Assembly (NCBI RefSeq): GCF_014212125.1 | Contig: NZ_JACJVP010000029.1 | Coordinates: 50,772 to 114,771 of the forward strand | Direction of reading: 5' to 3' | From: Cohnella nanjingensis | GTDB taxonomy: Bacteria > Bacillota > Bacilli > Paenibacillales > Paenibacillaceae | Length of the DNA stretch: 64,000 bases | Shown here: positions 23,104-32,760 of the stretch, piece by piece | How the letters are laid out: every line of letters begins with the position of its first letter | Position numbering within the stretch: position 1 is the stretch's first letter | Notes under the pieces: model-generated | Told to the model about the DNA's origin: nothing | What the model saw: the letters and a program-made list of their open reading frames with translations, nothing else | The model's database searches: none | Program-made: the position numbers and the translations under genes

Positions 23104-24812
23104 ACATGACACCGGAACAAGTGGAGAAGCTGCGGAAGTATAAATACGACTTCACCTACTACGCCCCACGTCACCTGAAGATCCGCACCAAGGACGGGCG
23201 ACTAGCTAACTTCTCACTTAACAGCATGCAGATGAAGATTGACCGCACGATAGAGGAGCTCAAGGCTCAGAACAAGCCGGTGCGGATTATCATATTGAAG
23301 TACAGGCAAGGCGGTGCGTCCACCTACACGGAGGGGCGCATTTTTCATGCCACCAGCACCAACAAGCTCACGAATAGCCTGATCGTAGCGCATGAGGACG
23401 ACGCCAGCACAAACTTGTTCAACATGTCGAAGCTGTTCTATGACGAACTGGCGGACGGGCTTAAGCCTATGAAAAAGGCGAGCAACGCTAAAGAGGTAGT
23501 GTTCGAGAATCCGACGCTGGACCCGAACGAGAAGAACCGTAACCCGGGACTGCGTAGCCGGATCAAGATAGCAACAGCCAACAACCTGGGCGCCGGTCGG
23601 TCGGCCACCATTCACAACCTGCACGCATCAGAGGTGGCGTTCTGGCGGGATGGTAAGACGATTATGCTTGGACTTATGCAGGCAGTGCCAAACACACCGA
23701 ATACCATGGTCGTACTGGAAAGCACAGCGAATGGTGTAGGTGGATACTTTTACGACGAATGGCAGCGGGCGAAGAAGGGTGAATCCGACTTTGTGCCGTT
23801 GTTTTTTGCGTGGTTTGAGGAACCGAATTACGAGATGGACGTCCCAGAAGGCTTCGAACCTGACGAGACAGAGCGAATGCTCATGCAGCGGTTCCCGGAT
23901 ATCACCCATCGGAAGCTGGTATGGCGCCGGTGGTGTATCAAGAACAACTGCGGCGGCGATCCCGAACTATTCAAGCAGGAGTATCCTTCCGACGACATGG
24001 AAGCATTTCTCGTATCCGGTCGTCCACGCTTCGATACACAGGCTCTGACGGAGTATATGAGCCAAGTAAAGCCAGGGATGGTGGGCAACCTTGAACCATC
24101 TTTTGTACAGCAACCAGGAGGATACCTCGAAGTATGGAAGCTCCCGTCGCGCACGAAAGAATATTTCATTGGCGCGGACGTTGCTCGTGGTCTTGCGCAT
24201 GGTGATTACTCTGCTGCGGTGGTTATGGATGAAGACTATGACGTTGCTGCTCTGTGGCATGGTCATATTGATCCTGACCTATTTGCTCAAGAGTTGGCGA
24301 AGCTAGGCAACTACTATCACGAAGCAGTCATCGCAATCGAGGAGAACAACCACGGCCTGTCGGTCATCAACAAGATTAAGGATAACTACTACAACCTTTA
24401 CAAGCGCGTCAACGTGAACAAGGCGACAGACGAGACTCGCGAAGAGCTGGGATGGTTCACCTCAGAGCAGACGAAGCGGCTAGCGGTTGATCATCTCGCA
24501 TCGCTTATCAGGGAGCGCAGGATAGGAGTGAGTAGCCGTTTGATGATCGAGGAGATGTTCACCTATGTACGAGATGATAAAGGCGCCACAAACGCGCAGG
24601 AAGGCTCCTATGACGACACGGTTATGGCGGCTGCTATTTGCGCGAAAGTTGTGGAGCAGATGGGCGGATCGGTTCAATCGATTGTTACTCCGATGGGAAG
24701 ATCGATCGAACAGATAACGAGTGACTTCGTGCTGACGGATGAAGGATTCAGACATAAATCGGAGGTGCATGACGATGACGATTCCTCATGGTTCAAACGA
24801 GCCGGGTGGTAA
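23100..24812 (+). CDS. terL: Terminase large subunit
   Basis: 570 aa. The ATPase part has the variant Walker A KYRQGGAST (67-75), an acidic Walker B-like HASEVAFW (175-182) and a motif III VLESTA. The nuclease domain has GAD (358-360), EEN (414-416) and DD (505-506) as metal ligands. It is the motor that cuts and packages DNA into proheads. The start overlaps the terS stop. Confidence 0.95.
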   Translation: MNMTPEQVEKLRKYKYDFTYYAPRHLKIRTKDGRLANFSLNSMQMKIDRTIEELKAQNKPVRIIILKYRQGGASTYTEGRIFHATSTNKLTNSLIVAHEDDASTNLFNMSKLFYDELADGLKPMKKASNAKEVVFENPTLDPNEKNRNPGLRSRIKIATANNLGAGRSATIHNLHASEVAFWRDGKTIMLGLMQAVPNTPNTMVVLESTANGVGGYFYDEWQRAKKGESDFVPLFFAWFEEPNYEMDVPEGFEPDETERMLMQRFPDITHRKLVWRRWCIKNNCGGDPELFKQEYPSDDMEAFLVSGRPRFDTQALTEYMSQVKPGMVGNLEPSFVQQPGGYLEVWKLPSRTKEYFIGADVARGLAHGDYSAAVVMDEDYDVAALWHGHIDPDLFAQELAKLGNYYHEAVIAIEENNHGLSVINKIKDNYYNLYKRVNVNKATDETREELGWFTSEQTKRLAVDHLASLIRERRIGVSSRLMIEEMFTYVRDDKGATNAQEGSYDDTVMAAAICAKVVEQMGGSVQSIVTPMGRSIEQITSDFVLTDEGFRHKSEVHDDDDSSWFKRAGW

Positions 24813-24957
24813 AGAGGTGGTTACCACCATGGTTAGTGAGCAGACGTTCAGCGAGACCATTGTCAGGGCGATGGGTCGAGATCCCAACGAATGGGAGCTA
24901 TCCAACTTGGACTATGACGGCAACGGGACATTCGCTGTGTCCATTAAGGAGCGATGA
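24769..24957 (+). CDS. Small phage protein, 62 aa
   Basis: ATG 24769 after GGAGGTGC, beginning inside the terL 3' end in another frame. Acidic. Its stop overlaps the next start. Unknown. Confidence 0.55.
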   Translation: MTMTIPHGSNEPGGKEVVTTMVSEQTFSETIVRAMGRDPNEWELSNLDYDGNGTFAVSIKER

Positions 24958-25211
24958 ACATGCTTGAGGGACTTCTGAGTGTCCTTGTGGCGGTCCTAAT
25001 CGGAGGCGCTGCCTACTATTCCGCCCACTACGTTGTGCGGCTGAGACACGACTACACGATTGCACACGAAGAACTGGTGAAGGCCGGGAAGTACGTGGAA
25101 GAGTTGGAGTCACGCGTGATGCACCTTGAGGCAGAGCGTGATGTTAACTCAGCTAGGATGGAACCGACAGGCGACACGACAGGATGGAGCGCAATGAATA
25201 TTCGATCATAG
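24954..25211 (+). CDS. Membrane-anchored coiled-coil protein, 85 aa
   Basis: One transmembrane helix (LLSVLVAVLIGGAAYYSAHYV) and then a heptad helix (YTIAHEELVKAGKYVEELESRVMHLEAE), the shape of an Rz/i-spanin-like or scaffold helper protein. ATGA overlap upstream. Role not known. Confidence 0.55.
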   Translation: MNMLEGLLSVLVAVLIGGAAYYSAHYVVRLRHDYTIAHEELVKAGKYVEELESRVMHLEAERDVNSARMEPTGDTTGWSAMNIRS

Positions 25212-25221
25212 GAGTGATGAC

Positions 25222-25476
25222 ATGTTACTCGTACAAGACTCAGCTAATGCTGGCATAGCCGTTACCCCTAGCGACACGGTAGATATCGCGTTTAGCGCAG
25301 GTACGACAGCCACTAGCTTTGTATACGTTGGCGGAACTGGTGATTTAGCGGTCGTTATGCATTCGGGTGCAACGCTGACGTTCAAGGCGATGCCGGTAGG
25401 GCTGTACAAGCTGTGCGTCAAGCGGATCAACGCAACCGGAACAACAGCGACGGATATCCTGGCCCTCTGGTCATAA
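25222..25476 (+). CDS. Small beta-rich virion protein candidate, 84 aa
   Basis: ATG 25222 after AGGAGTGATGAC. Thr/Gly/Ala-rich beta character (SAGTTATSFVYVGGTGDLAVVMHSG) typical of small phage spike or decoration proteins. It lies just before the portal gene. Confidence 0.5.
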   Translation: MLLVQDSANAGIAVTPSDTVDIAFSAGTTATSFVYVGGTGDLAVVMHSGATLTFKAMPVGLYKLCVKRINATGTTATDILALWS

Positions 25477-25482
25477 GGTGGT

Positions 25483-27342
25483 GTGAATGTGGAGGACAAG
25501 AAATTACTTGGCAATGACCAGCCAGAGCAGGAGGCGCCGCAGACTGAAGCAGAGCGTTCTTTGGCGCTTAAAGTCCAACGGCTATTCAGGGAATCATGGG
25601 ATTCCAAGCAACAGTTGAACCTGCCCCAACTCTGGCGTAAGTTCGACGACTACAAGCATAACCGGCAGAACCCAAAGCAGTCGGAGGACCACCCAGGAAG
25701 CACCACGAACGTCATTCACCGGGTGATAGAGTCTCAGATATCCGACCTATTGGACAAGCCCTACGGCAGCGTAGCAAAGGGCACAGAGCCTGGAGACGAT
25801 ATGTTTTCAGAGCAGGCACAGCACATGGTTGACTTCGTTCTTGACAAGGGGGATTTCAAGGAGAAGATCAATCTGTCTGAGCATGATCGGCTTGAGTTGG
25901 GCGACACGATCATCAAAGTGTGGACAGACAAGAAAGCGCTGAGTGGTAAGGGACTTCCGGTCTATGAAATTGTAAGTCCGGCCAACTTCTTTTCCGATCC
26001 GAAGATTACTGCAGCTCACCGATTGCAGGAGAGCGAATTCGTTATTCACGCTACACCGCGTGCGCTGTCCTGGTATCGCAGGCAATGGCCGAAGTTAGGG
26101 AAATACGTCCAGCGTCAGGTGCAGATCCCGTATGACCCAAATGCAACGTTTACAGACGATGGTGCGGATGAGGTACACGTTGAGACGTCCATGAAGGCGT
26201 TGCTGCTGGAGTGCTATCTGCGCGATGAGGAAGGCGAAGTTTATTGTCTTCATGTCGCCAATGACATCCTGTTGGAAGACAGTCGGAAGAATCAAGGTAA
26301 GCTGCAGCGTCGTAATCTGTTTCCATTCGTGCAGATCAACTGCTACCCACGGCGCGGAACCAGTTGGGGCATGGGAGATGTCGAGTATCTGATCCCCACG
26401 CAAGACCTGATCAATGAACTAGACGATCAGATCCGAATCAACGCTAGGTTAATGGGTAACCCACAGATCGTTGTAGGGCAAGGGGCAGGCAAGGGATTCG
26501 ACTTCCGCAAATGGACGAGTAAGCCGGCGCTTCGTATTCCTATGCGCGATGTGAACGCATTTAGAGTCGTGCCGGGCGTTCCGATTAGCCCTGATGTACC
26601 TGTCAGGCGCGATAAGGCATTCCAAGAGGCTGACATAATCAGCGGCGTCAACGATGTGTCTCGTGGAGAGAAGCCGGGACAAGTAACGGCAGCGGCTGCA
26701 ATCTATGCACTACAACAGGCGGGACAAAAGGGCGTTATCCACAAGAATGAGATGCTTAAAAACGGGTGGTCCAAGGTTCTGGGGCTTCTGTTCGACGAGA
26801 TTATGGATAACTGGGACGAGGAAATGTGGATTCGCATTGATGGCGAGAAGCCAGACTTCAAATTCGTTAATCCTGCAGATTTCAAGAGCATCCCGATCCT
26901 GGTACCGAATGCCATGCACGGTGAGGTTGAAGGGGAAGAGCCGATTAAACAACTGACAGATGAATCCGGAAAGGTCATGACGAGGGAAGCAGAATACGAC
27001 TTCCAACTTAGCCTCGGAAATGGATTGCCATATGACAAAGCATTCGTATTCCAAACGCTGCTAGATATGACGAAGGTGTCGTTCCCTGACGGCCCTGCTG
27101 TCACGCGTACGGAGCTTAGAAAGTTCCTGCGTGATCAGGTCGGACTCGATCTTGAAGACCAGCCAGAAGGTACGCAGCCACCTGAACAGCCACCAATGCA
27201 GCCAGGAATGCCACCTGTCGGATTGCCACAAGGGATGCCGGGTCCAATGCCTCCGCAAGCGCCACCGCCGGGGATGGGACAGCCACCAGCCCAGCAAATT
27301 CCGCCTGAGATCCTAGCGATGATAGGAGGTGTTCCACAATGA
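25483..27342 (+). CDS. Portal protein (podovirus type)
   Basis: 619 aa, GTG 25483 (GTG 25489 possible) after AAGGTGGT. Portal features: N-terminal LFRESWDSKQQLNLPQLWRKFDDYKHNRQNP, a central DLINELDDQIRINARLMGNP, and a long Pro/Met/Gln-rich C-terminal tail (~560-619). It forms the dodecameric vertex through which DNA is packaged. The size and companions fit large podovirus portals. Confidence 0.85.
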   Translation: MNVEDKKLLGNDQPEQEAPQTEAERSLALKVQRLFRESWDSKQQLNLPQLWRKFDDYKHNRQNPKQSEDHPGSTTNVIHRVIESQISDLLDKPYGSVAKGTEPGDDMFSEQAQHMVDFVLDKGDFKEKINLSEHDRLELGDTIIKVWTDKKALSGKGLPVYEIVSPANFFSDPKITAAHRLQESEFVIHATPRALSWYRRQWPKLGKYVQRQVQIPYDPNATFTDDGADEVHVETSMKALLLECYLRDEEGEVYCLHVANDILLEDSRKNQGKLQRRNLFPFVQINCYPRRGTSWGMGDVEYLIPTQDLINELDDQIRINARLMGNPQIVVGQGAGKGFDFRKWTSKPALRIPMRDVNAFRVVPGVPISPDVPVRRDKAFQEADIISGVNDVSRGEKPGQVTAAAAIYALQQAGQKGVIHKNEMLKNGWSKVLGLLFDEIMDNWDEEMWIRIDGEKPDFKFVNPADFKSIPILVPNAMHGEVEGEEPIKQLTDESGKVMTREAEYDFQLSLGNGLPYDKAFVFQTLLDMTKVSFPDGPAVTRTELRKFLRDQVGLDLEDQPEGTQPPEQPPMQPGMPPVGLPQGMPGPMPPQAPPPGMGQPPAQQIPPEILAMIGGVPQ

Positions 27343-27608
27343 CAACGAGGGTCATGACGCAGAAAGAGGCGGCGTGGATTGCACATGCGGTGGGCGGTGA
27401 TCCCCTCATTGCAAGCTACATCGACAACCAAGTGGACCATGGACAAGACTTCTACCGGATTGCCGCTAACTTGCCTGTCTGCGGACGTTGCGAACGTCTT
27501 GTACTCGTCCACAACAAAGGATATGTGTGCCCAACATGCGGGCATACGGAGGAGAACAGCCGGGGCCACAAGATGAAGACACATTTACGGCGCGGTATGT
27601 ACCGCTAA
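27339..27608 (+). CDS. Zinc-ribbon phage protein, 89 aa
   Basis: ATG 27339 overlaps the portal stop and follows AGGAGGTGTTCCACA. C-x-x-C pairs (VCGRCERL, VCPTCGH) form a zinc ribbon. Between portal and scaffold; role unknown. Confidence 0.6.
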   Translation: MTTRVMTQKEAAWIAHAVGGDPLIASYIDNQVDHGQDFYRIAANLPVCGRCERLVLVHNKGYVCPTCGHTEENSRGHKMKTHLRRGMYR

Positions 27609-27635
27609 ACGATGGCAATGAGGGGAGGTGATCAA

Positions 27636-27836
27636 ATGTCTACTAGCGGCAAGGTGATCGGTCCAGGTGGAACGACGAAGGCGGCACGAGATGTAGGGTG
27701 CATGAGCAAAGGCCCAGGTGGCGTATCCGGCTCCAACACATCGACGACAACCGGCAAGGGTTATGAAAGCGGTCGAACACAGGGCCTGCGCAGCAACTAC
27801 AAGCAAACGGGTTCTGGTAACTCCTCGAAAGCGTAA
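27636..27836 (+). CDS. Gly/Ser/Thr-rich small protein, 66 aa
   Basis: ATG 27636 after GGGGAGGTGATCAA. Low-complexity (GPGGVSGSNTSTTTGKGYESG). Possibly a virion or internal protein. Followed by a terminator-like hairpin. Confidence 0.5.
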   Translation: MSTSGKVIGPGGTTKAARDVGCMSKGPGGVSGSNTSTTTGKGYESGRTQGLRSNYKQTGSGNSSKA

Positions 27837-27842
27837 TAAACC

Positions 27843-27873
27843 GGGCATCTCCAGTCGTGGGGGTGCCCTTTCC
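27843..27873 (+). terminator. Hairpin before the scaffold gene
   Basis: GGGCATC...GGTGCCC with a short TTT tail. It could reduce transcription between the portal block and the scaffold/capsid block. Confidence 0.5.
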
Positions 27874-27955
27874 ATATGCACAATCGGTGCTGACACTCTG
27901 AAAGCAGAGACGGGCGAAACGGTCGGATGCCGCGACCACATATGGGGGAATCGAA

Positions 27956-28888
27956 ATGTCGGAAGCAATGGGATTAGCAGAGTACAGATCCGCTATGGCT
28001 GCGGGCGTTGATCTCTACCAACAAGTAGAGACCGGGGAGGATGCCGCTCCCAACACGGAGGAGCATGTCGAAATCGAGGTTGAACCAGAAGGCCTTGATG
28101 ATGACACGCCCCCCGAAGAGCTAGAAGGCGCTTCTGAGGACGATGTAGACGAAGGGGATGAAGATCCCGAACCGATCCCCAAGGAGCAGAAGAACGCCTT
28201 CTACAAGCGCGTACAACGTGAGCGCAAGAAAGCACAGGAAGAAGCCGAAGCGAAGATCCGTGCGGAGATGGAACAGCAGATCAATCCGTATAAGCAGTTC
28301 TTTGACAAGCTCGGCGTAAGTCCGGATGAAGCATTGCGGGCGATCGAACAAAACAATCTCCGGCAAAGCGTGCAGCAGAGCGTTAACCAAGAGGCTCAGA
28401 GCCTCCAGTACCAGTACGGCTGGGATGACGAGCAGACGCGGCAGTATGTGGATCAGCAGACGCAAATCAGGATTCAACAGCAACAGCAGCAGCAAGAACT
28501 CCACGATCTGCGCATTCAGGTCCAATTGAATGACTTAGCCGAGAATCCGGACTACCCAGGCGCGAAGCAGATGAAGTCGCAGATCAGCGAGTTTATCCGC
28601 GCTAACCCTGCGGCGAGCGTGCAGCAAGCGTATTGGGCCGTAGGTGGGTCGTCGCTGGCTCAGCAGTTGAAGCGCGAAGCAGAACAACGGGAGATCGCCA
28701 AACGCGGGAAAACCCAACGTACGGTCGTCAAGGACGCTCCGGCATCGCTGGATGGACCGGCTCCGTTATCGCCTGAAGAAGTGGCCTTTGCACGACAACA
28801 GGGCATGAGCGAATCTGAGGTTCGCAAACTGCGGGAAGTACCGAACAACCTGCAAGAATTCAGAAAATGGAACAAAGGGAGGAAGTAA
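27956..28888 (+). CDS. Scaffolding protein
   Basis: 310 aa. Acidic N-terminal half (EIEVEPEGLDDDTPPEELEGASEDDVDEG is its character), long charged helices, a Gln run at residues ~180-186 and a basic C-terminus (FRKWNKGRK) able to touch the capsid. It sits between portal and capsid genes as scaffolds do. It would direct prohead assembly and leave before or during packaging. Confidence 0.78.
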   Translation: MSEAMGLAEYRSAMAAGVDLYQQVETGEDAAPNTEEHVEIEVEPEGLDDDTPPEELEGASEDDVDEGDEDPEPIPKEQKNAFYKRVQRERKKAQEEAEAKIRAEMEQQINPYKQFFDKLGVSPDEALRAIEQNNLRQSVQQSVNQEAQSLQYQYGWDDEQTRQYVDQQTQIRIQQQQQQQELHDLRIQVQLNDLAENPDYPGAKQMKSQISEFIRANPAASVQQAYWAVGGSSLAQQLKREAEQREIAKRGKTQRTVVKDAPASLDGPAPLSPEEVAFARQQGMSESEVRKLREVPNNLQEFRKWNKGRK

Positions 28889-28890
28889 GA

Positions 28891-29325
28891 ATGGCTCGTT
28901 TCGTACGTTCTGACGGCGGCTACAACCAACCTACTACGGTAGGCATCCCGGTGGCAGCAAGCCAAACAATCAATGTGGGTGACATCATCCAAATCACGGC
29001 AGCGTCTGGTCTTGCTTCTGCTGCTATTGCATCGTCCACGACAGTCGTAGGTGTAGCACAAAATGCTATCACAACCGGCGCAAGTCCTACCGCGCAAGAT
29101 ATCGTCTATATCATTCCCGCAGAGGACAATGTGTTCCGGGTGGCGTACAGCGGCACAACGAAGACGAGCATAGCGCAAGCCGATCTTTACGGTACGCTGT
29201 TCAATCTGGCGAACAAAACCACGGTCAACCTGGACAACACGACAGGTGGCATGTGCCAGATCGTCGGATACAACAATGCTCAGCAAACGGCCGACGTCGT
29301 GTTCGCCGTAGCGAAGAAAGTTTAA
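28891..29325 (+). CDS. Capsid decoration/stabilising protein candidate
   Basis: 144 aa, ATG 28891 after GGGAGGAAGTAAGA. Beta-rich, Ala/Thr-rich (GIPVAASQTINVGDIIQITAA...VVGVAQNAITTG), in the style of DUF2190/gpD-like head decoration proteins, and directly before the capsid gene. Confidence 0.65.
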   Translation: MARFVRSDGGYNQPTTVGIPVAASQTINVGDIIQITAASGLASAAIASSTTVVGVAQNAITTGASPTAQDIVYIIPAEDNVFRVAYSGTTKTSIAQADLYGTLFNLANKTTVNLDNTTGGMCQIVGYNNAQQTADVVFAVAKKV

Positions 29326-29338
29326 GGGGGATTAACCA

Positions 29339-30238
29339 ATGCCAATGAATACAGGTCAGTTTCAGAATCTCTATACCCGCCGAATCGATCTCGCCTTTTT
29401 CGAGGGCTGGGAAGAAGTGCCGGAGCAATGGAGCCGCGTCTATAAAGACGTAGACGCTAAGACGAATAACCGCACGACTCAAATCATCGCTGGTACGGGA
29501 TCCTGGGAGAAATCGAACGAAAACGGGAACCCGACCGAGCAGCAATTCCAACTCGGGCCGCTGGTGTTCACGCAATTCGACATCTTCAAGTCCGAGGTCG
29601 TCATGTCCAAGGAGCAAATCGACGACGAACTGTACGATGAAGTCGTCAACATGGCGAAGGATTCCGGACATGGCGGACGCAATACCGTCGAAGACGTCGC
29701 TGCGCAGTACCTGCAGGAGTTGTACTCCAATGCACTCGGCACTGGCTATGACGGTGTGTCCACGTTCAACGATAACCACCCGAACTACGGCACGAACGGT
29801 GGAACGCAGGACAACCTGACGACTGGTGCGCTTAACGACTCCACACTCAAACAAGCAATCATTCTGTTCCGCAAGCAGAAGGACGAGAACGGCAAGAAGA
29901 TTTCGTCCATTCCGAACAAACTGGTTGTTCCTCAGTCTCTGCAATTTACGGCGGCTACGGTCCTTCAATCGGCTCTGCAGGCCGGAACGACGAACAACGA
30001 CAAGAACGTTCTTCCAAACCTCGAACTCGTGGTGTCCGACTTCTGGGATGCATACACGCAAGTCCGTTGGTTCATCGAAGGCCCGCAGCATCAACTGAAC
30101 ATGATCTGGCGGAACCGTCCGACCTTCGACAAGTACCCGGTCACGAACAAAAACGGATCTCAATCGTGGCTTGGTTACGCCCGGTTCAAGCCGCGTGCTG
30201 AGAACTGGCGTCACCTTGTCGGATCGACGGGGATCTGA
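29339..30238 (+). CDS. Major capsid protein (Mu gpT-like)
   Basis: 299 aa, ATG 29339 after AAGGGGGATTAACCA. Pattern of the Mu-like major head protein family: early FEGWEEVPEQWSRVYKD, FDIFKSEVVMSKEQIDDELYDEV, LGTGYDGVSTFNDNHPNYG and C-terminal WRHLVGSTGI. It probably has the HK97 fold. This capsid family with a podovirus-type tail is a notable mixture. Confidence 0.85.
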   Translation: MPMNTGQFQNLYTRRIDLAFFEGWEEVPEQWSRVYKDVDAKTNNRTTQIIAGTGSWEKSNENGNPTEQQFQLGPLVFTQFDIFKSEVVMSKEQIDDELYDEVVNMAKDSGHGGRNTVEDVAAQYLQELYSNALGTGYDGVSTFNDNHPNYGTNGGTQDNLTTGALNDSTLKQAIILFRKQKDENGKKISSIPNKLVVPQSLQFTAATVLQSALQAGTTNNDKNVLPNLELVVSDFWDAYTQVRWFIEGPQHQLNMIWRNRPTFDKYPVTNKNGSQSWLGYARFKPRAENWRHLVGSTGI

Positions 30239-30252
30239 TTGGAGGAGAAACG

Positions 30253-30483
30253 ATGGCAGGAACTTACGGTACTCCCGACTACGCTCCAACGTCAGGGCCG
30301 GTTGACTTCGAACGCCTCTTTGTGAAAGGCGTAGAGGTCGTTCCGGGAGCTTCCGGCGGGGCGAAGATCGCCAACATTAAGCCGATCAGCACGCGCGGAG
30401 ACGTTGATGCTACGGTCGTAGCAAAGTCTTTCAATGCGCTTCTCGTCGCGCTTAAAGAGGCTGGAATCATGGCAGATAACTAG
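30253..30483 (+). CDS. Head-fibre-like small protein, 76 aa
   Basis: ATG 30253 after TGGAGGAGAAACG. The C-terminal GGAKIANIKPIS...ATVVAKSFNALLVALKEAGIM resembles the C-terminal part of phage head-fibre proteins (phi29 type). Directly after the capsid gene and before a terminator. Confidence 0.55.
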   Translation: MAGTYGTPDYAPTSGPVDFERLFVKGVEVVPGASGGAKIANIKPISTRGDVDATVVAKSFNALLVALKEAGIMADN

Positions 30484-30489
30484 GATTGT

Positions 30490-30509
30490 GGGGGCTACGG
30501 CCCCCTTTT
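30490..30509 (+). terminator. Terminator after the capsid block
   Basis: GGGGG-CTACGG-CCCCC followed by TTTT, six bases after the stop of the head-fibre-like gene. It limits capsid transcription from the tail genes. Confidence 0.8.
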
Positions 30510-30530
30510 CCTGTATACGGAGGTGATAGC

Positions 30531-30695
30531 GTGAATCATTTTGGAGGTATCACACCAAAAGAACGGTACGACAACGAGGTTTTAGAGGAACTTAGGGCGA
30601 TCCGTCAGCTACTCGAACGCAATGCGCAAGCGTTTGAGCCGCAGCCGGTCGTCAAGATGGATGGAAGACGAGGGCCGAGGAAGAAAACTGTATAG
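30531..30695 (+). CDS. Small phage protein, 54 aa
   Basis: GTG 30531 after CGGAGGTGATAGC. Helical with a basic C-terminus (RRGPRKKTV). Unknown. Confidence 0.55.
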   Translation: MNHFGGITPKERYDNEVLEELRAIRQLLERNAQAFEPQPVVKMDGRRGPRKKTV

Positions 30696-30706
30696 GCGGT
30701 GATAAC

Positions 30707-32746
30707 GTGTCTTCGATGAGAAGAGTGAACGAGGTTGTAAGCAGCAAGATCGGTGATTATCTGACGAACTTTGTTACTTGGAATGGAGTAATGTACAACG
30801 TCCTTCAAAATGATCTTGAAGGGGGAGGCGTTGTCGATGATACGGCCGCACTGCAAACACTCGTTAACGAAGCAATAGCAGAAGGTCGTAAGGCTATCTT
30901 CTTACCGTATGGCAAAAATGGACAGTACCGTGTGACCGACCTTACCAATGCGGATAAAGTTGTTTTCTTTGGTGACAACGCGACATTCGTAGGTGGATTC
31001 AACAAAAGAATTGAACAGATAGGCGCTTCAACCCCTACAATTCAGGCATCAACGTTACTAGCAGATGCTATCTCGCAGCAGATCGTACCTCTTAATGGAT
31101 TGCTCGCAGCTAAACGTTCCATTACCGAGACGAGCACATTAAAAATTGCGTACTGGGGAGACTCCATTACGTACGGATACAACCTTAACGATCCGAACAA
31201 CAAATATGCAGCGAGATTCGAAAATAGGTTGAAAGAAGTATTACCGTCGGTATCGATAACTTCTCAAAACTTTTCTCTCGGGTCCCGTACGGTACAGATG
31301 GCCGCAAGTAGCACGTATCTAGCATTAAGCTCTGAACCTCCTGATCCCACTCAGGGATTTTATGCTCCGTGGGCTACTGTGGGCAAATCATGGCGAGATA
31401 ATGTGCGAGATTTCCAACCGGATTTGGTCGTCGTTGCATTCGGAATGAATGACGCATACGTGAACACGGTAAAGGCGGATGAAATATTTTCCGCTTCCTT
31501 GGATTCACTGGTTCAGTATTCAAAAACTTGGACAAAGCAACCTAGTATTGTGCTTGTTCCAGTGTTTTTGCCTACCCAAAACGCCGCCTTAACACCGGAA
31601 CGCCAAGACGTAGTATTCTCGGTTGCACGAGCAACACGGGAATACGGTCAGCTCAACGGATATCCGGTTGCAGATGCGAATCGTATCTACAATATTTTGA
31701 GAAACGGTATCGATGACGTTGCTCGATCCAACATCACCGAAGTAGGATTTGTGAATTTTCCAAGTGGGTGGATAGGTGATACTAACTCATTCATTTTATC
31801 TGGCGCAATATTGACTCCGAAACCTGGAGTAGTGGGAAAGTTTGTTTACCGCAATAGGAATTTCTATAACGGGTTTATTCAATTTGACGTGATACCTTCT
31901 GTGGCGAGCTATTCGGGTGAAGCATGGGTTAACTTTCGGAATAGCACCCTCGGAACCATGACACTCCTAGTCAGAGGCGGAACTGGAACAACAGGAAATG
32001 TGCAACTGTTTGCAAATACGACATCTCTTGCCCAAGCGAACAATCTTACAATCCCACTTAATGTCGCTACCACAATTCGAATTGAGTCGTATGGTTCTAA
32101 TCACAAAGTCTACGTCAATGGTGTAAAGGTTATCGATGTGACCGGTATCTATGTTCTCCATGATGGAACCGTCGGACTTGGTGGAGATGGAACAGTACCA
32201 ACATATTCGAATCTGCAAATCGGATACGATGATCCACTCGGCGCTAAGCGTCCATTCAGGACTACGCCTATCTTTAGCGAGTCCGAACTGATAGGCGATT
32301 ACAACAGCACGATCAACGATGGAAACGGGATTAATCATCCCACGGGCGCCGGGCATTATCTCTTCTACTACGTTGCATTTAAAGGCGTCATTCAAGAACT
32401 GGCAAGGCTGGAGGAGAAGGGTCTATATTTGCCGAACCGGATTCCGGCTGCGGATTGGGCCGTTCCTGGTACGGGTTGGACTACAACGACGCGAACAGGT
32501 AAAACCATCTACTTTAAAATTCTTAATGGTGCATATCGAAAAAGCCGAGGAATTGCGCTAAGGAATCTATCATCGTACGCATATTTAGGGCTCTCAGATA
32601 AAGCCATTGATGCAGGTACATTGATTGATCTGGAAGATGGGAAGTTCGCCTACTTCAACGTCAGCGGTAGCGATATGATATTCATTTCGAATACAGGCGC
32701 GCCGACATTCGATTCAGAATTGTATCGATTTTTAAGACAGCCATAA
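30707..32746 (+). CDS. Tailspike with SGNH-hydrolase domain
   Basis: 679 aa, GTG 30707 after AGGCGGTGATAAC. Residues ~15-100 resemble the start of a pectate-lyase-like tailspike (NDLEGGGVVDDTAALQTLVNEAI). An SGNH esterase follows: GDS at 151-153, GMND at 246-249 and the C-terminal Asp/His block DGNGINHPTGAGH at 538-550. About 170 residues between the last two blocks (~365-515) look like an inserted concanavalin-type beta domain. SGNH tailspikes remove acetyl groups from surface polysaccharide. It is placed between head and tail-connector genes. Confidence 0.82.
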   Translation: MSSMRRVNEVVSSKIGDYLTNFVTWNGVMYNVLQNDLEGGGVVDDTAALQTLVNEAIAEGRKAIFLPYGKNGQYRVTDLTNADKVVFFGDNATFVGGFNKRIEQIGASTPTIQASTLLADAISQQIVPLNGLLAAKRSITETSTLKIAYWGDSITYGYNLNDPNNKYAARFENRLKEVLPSVSITSQNFSLGSRTVQMAASSTYLALSSEPPDPTQGFYAPWATVGKSWRDNVRDFQPDLVVVAFGMNDAYVNTVKADEIFSASLDSLVQYSKTWTKQPSIVLVPVFLPTQNAALTPERQDVVFSVARATREYGQLNGYPVADANRIYNILRNGIDDVARSNITEVGFVNFPSGWIGDTNSFILSGAILTPKPGVVGKFVYRNRNFYNGFIQFDVIPSVASYSGEAWVNFRNSTLGTMTLLVRGGTGTTGNVQLFANTTSLAQANNLTIPLNVATTIRIESYGSNHKVYVNGVKVIDVTGIYVLHDGTVGLGGDGTVPTYSNLQIGYDDPLGAKRPFRTTPIFSESELIGDYNSTINDGNGINHPTGAGHYLFYYVAFKGVIQELARLEEKGLYLPNRIPAADWAVPGTGWTTTTRTGKTIYFKILNGAYRKSRGIALRNLSSYAYLGLSDKAIDAGTLIDLEDGKFAYFNVSGSDMIFISNTGAPTFDSELYRFLRQP

Positions 32747-32760
32747 TATGGTGGTGAAAA

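Noticed and set aside
28380..28500. CAG/CAA repeat tract in the scaffold gene as a phase-variation repeat
   Set aside because: The Gln run is encoded by mixed CAA/CAG codons and is short, so slippage is not likely; it is part of a normal low-complexity helix.
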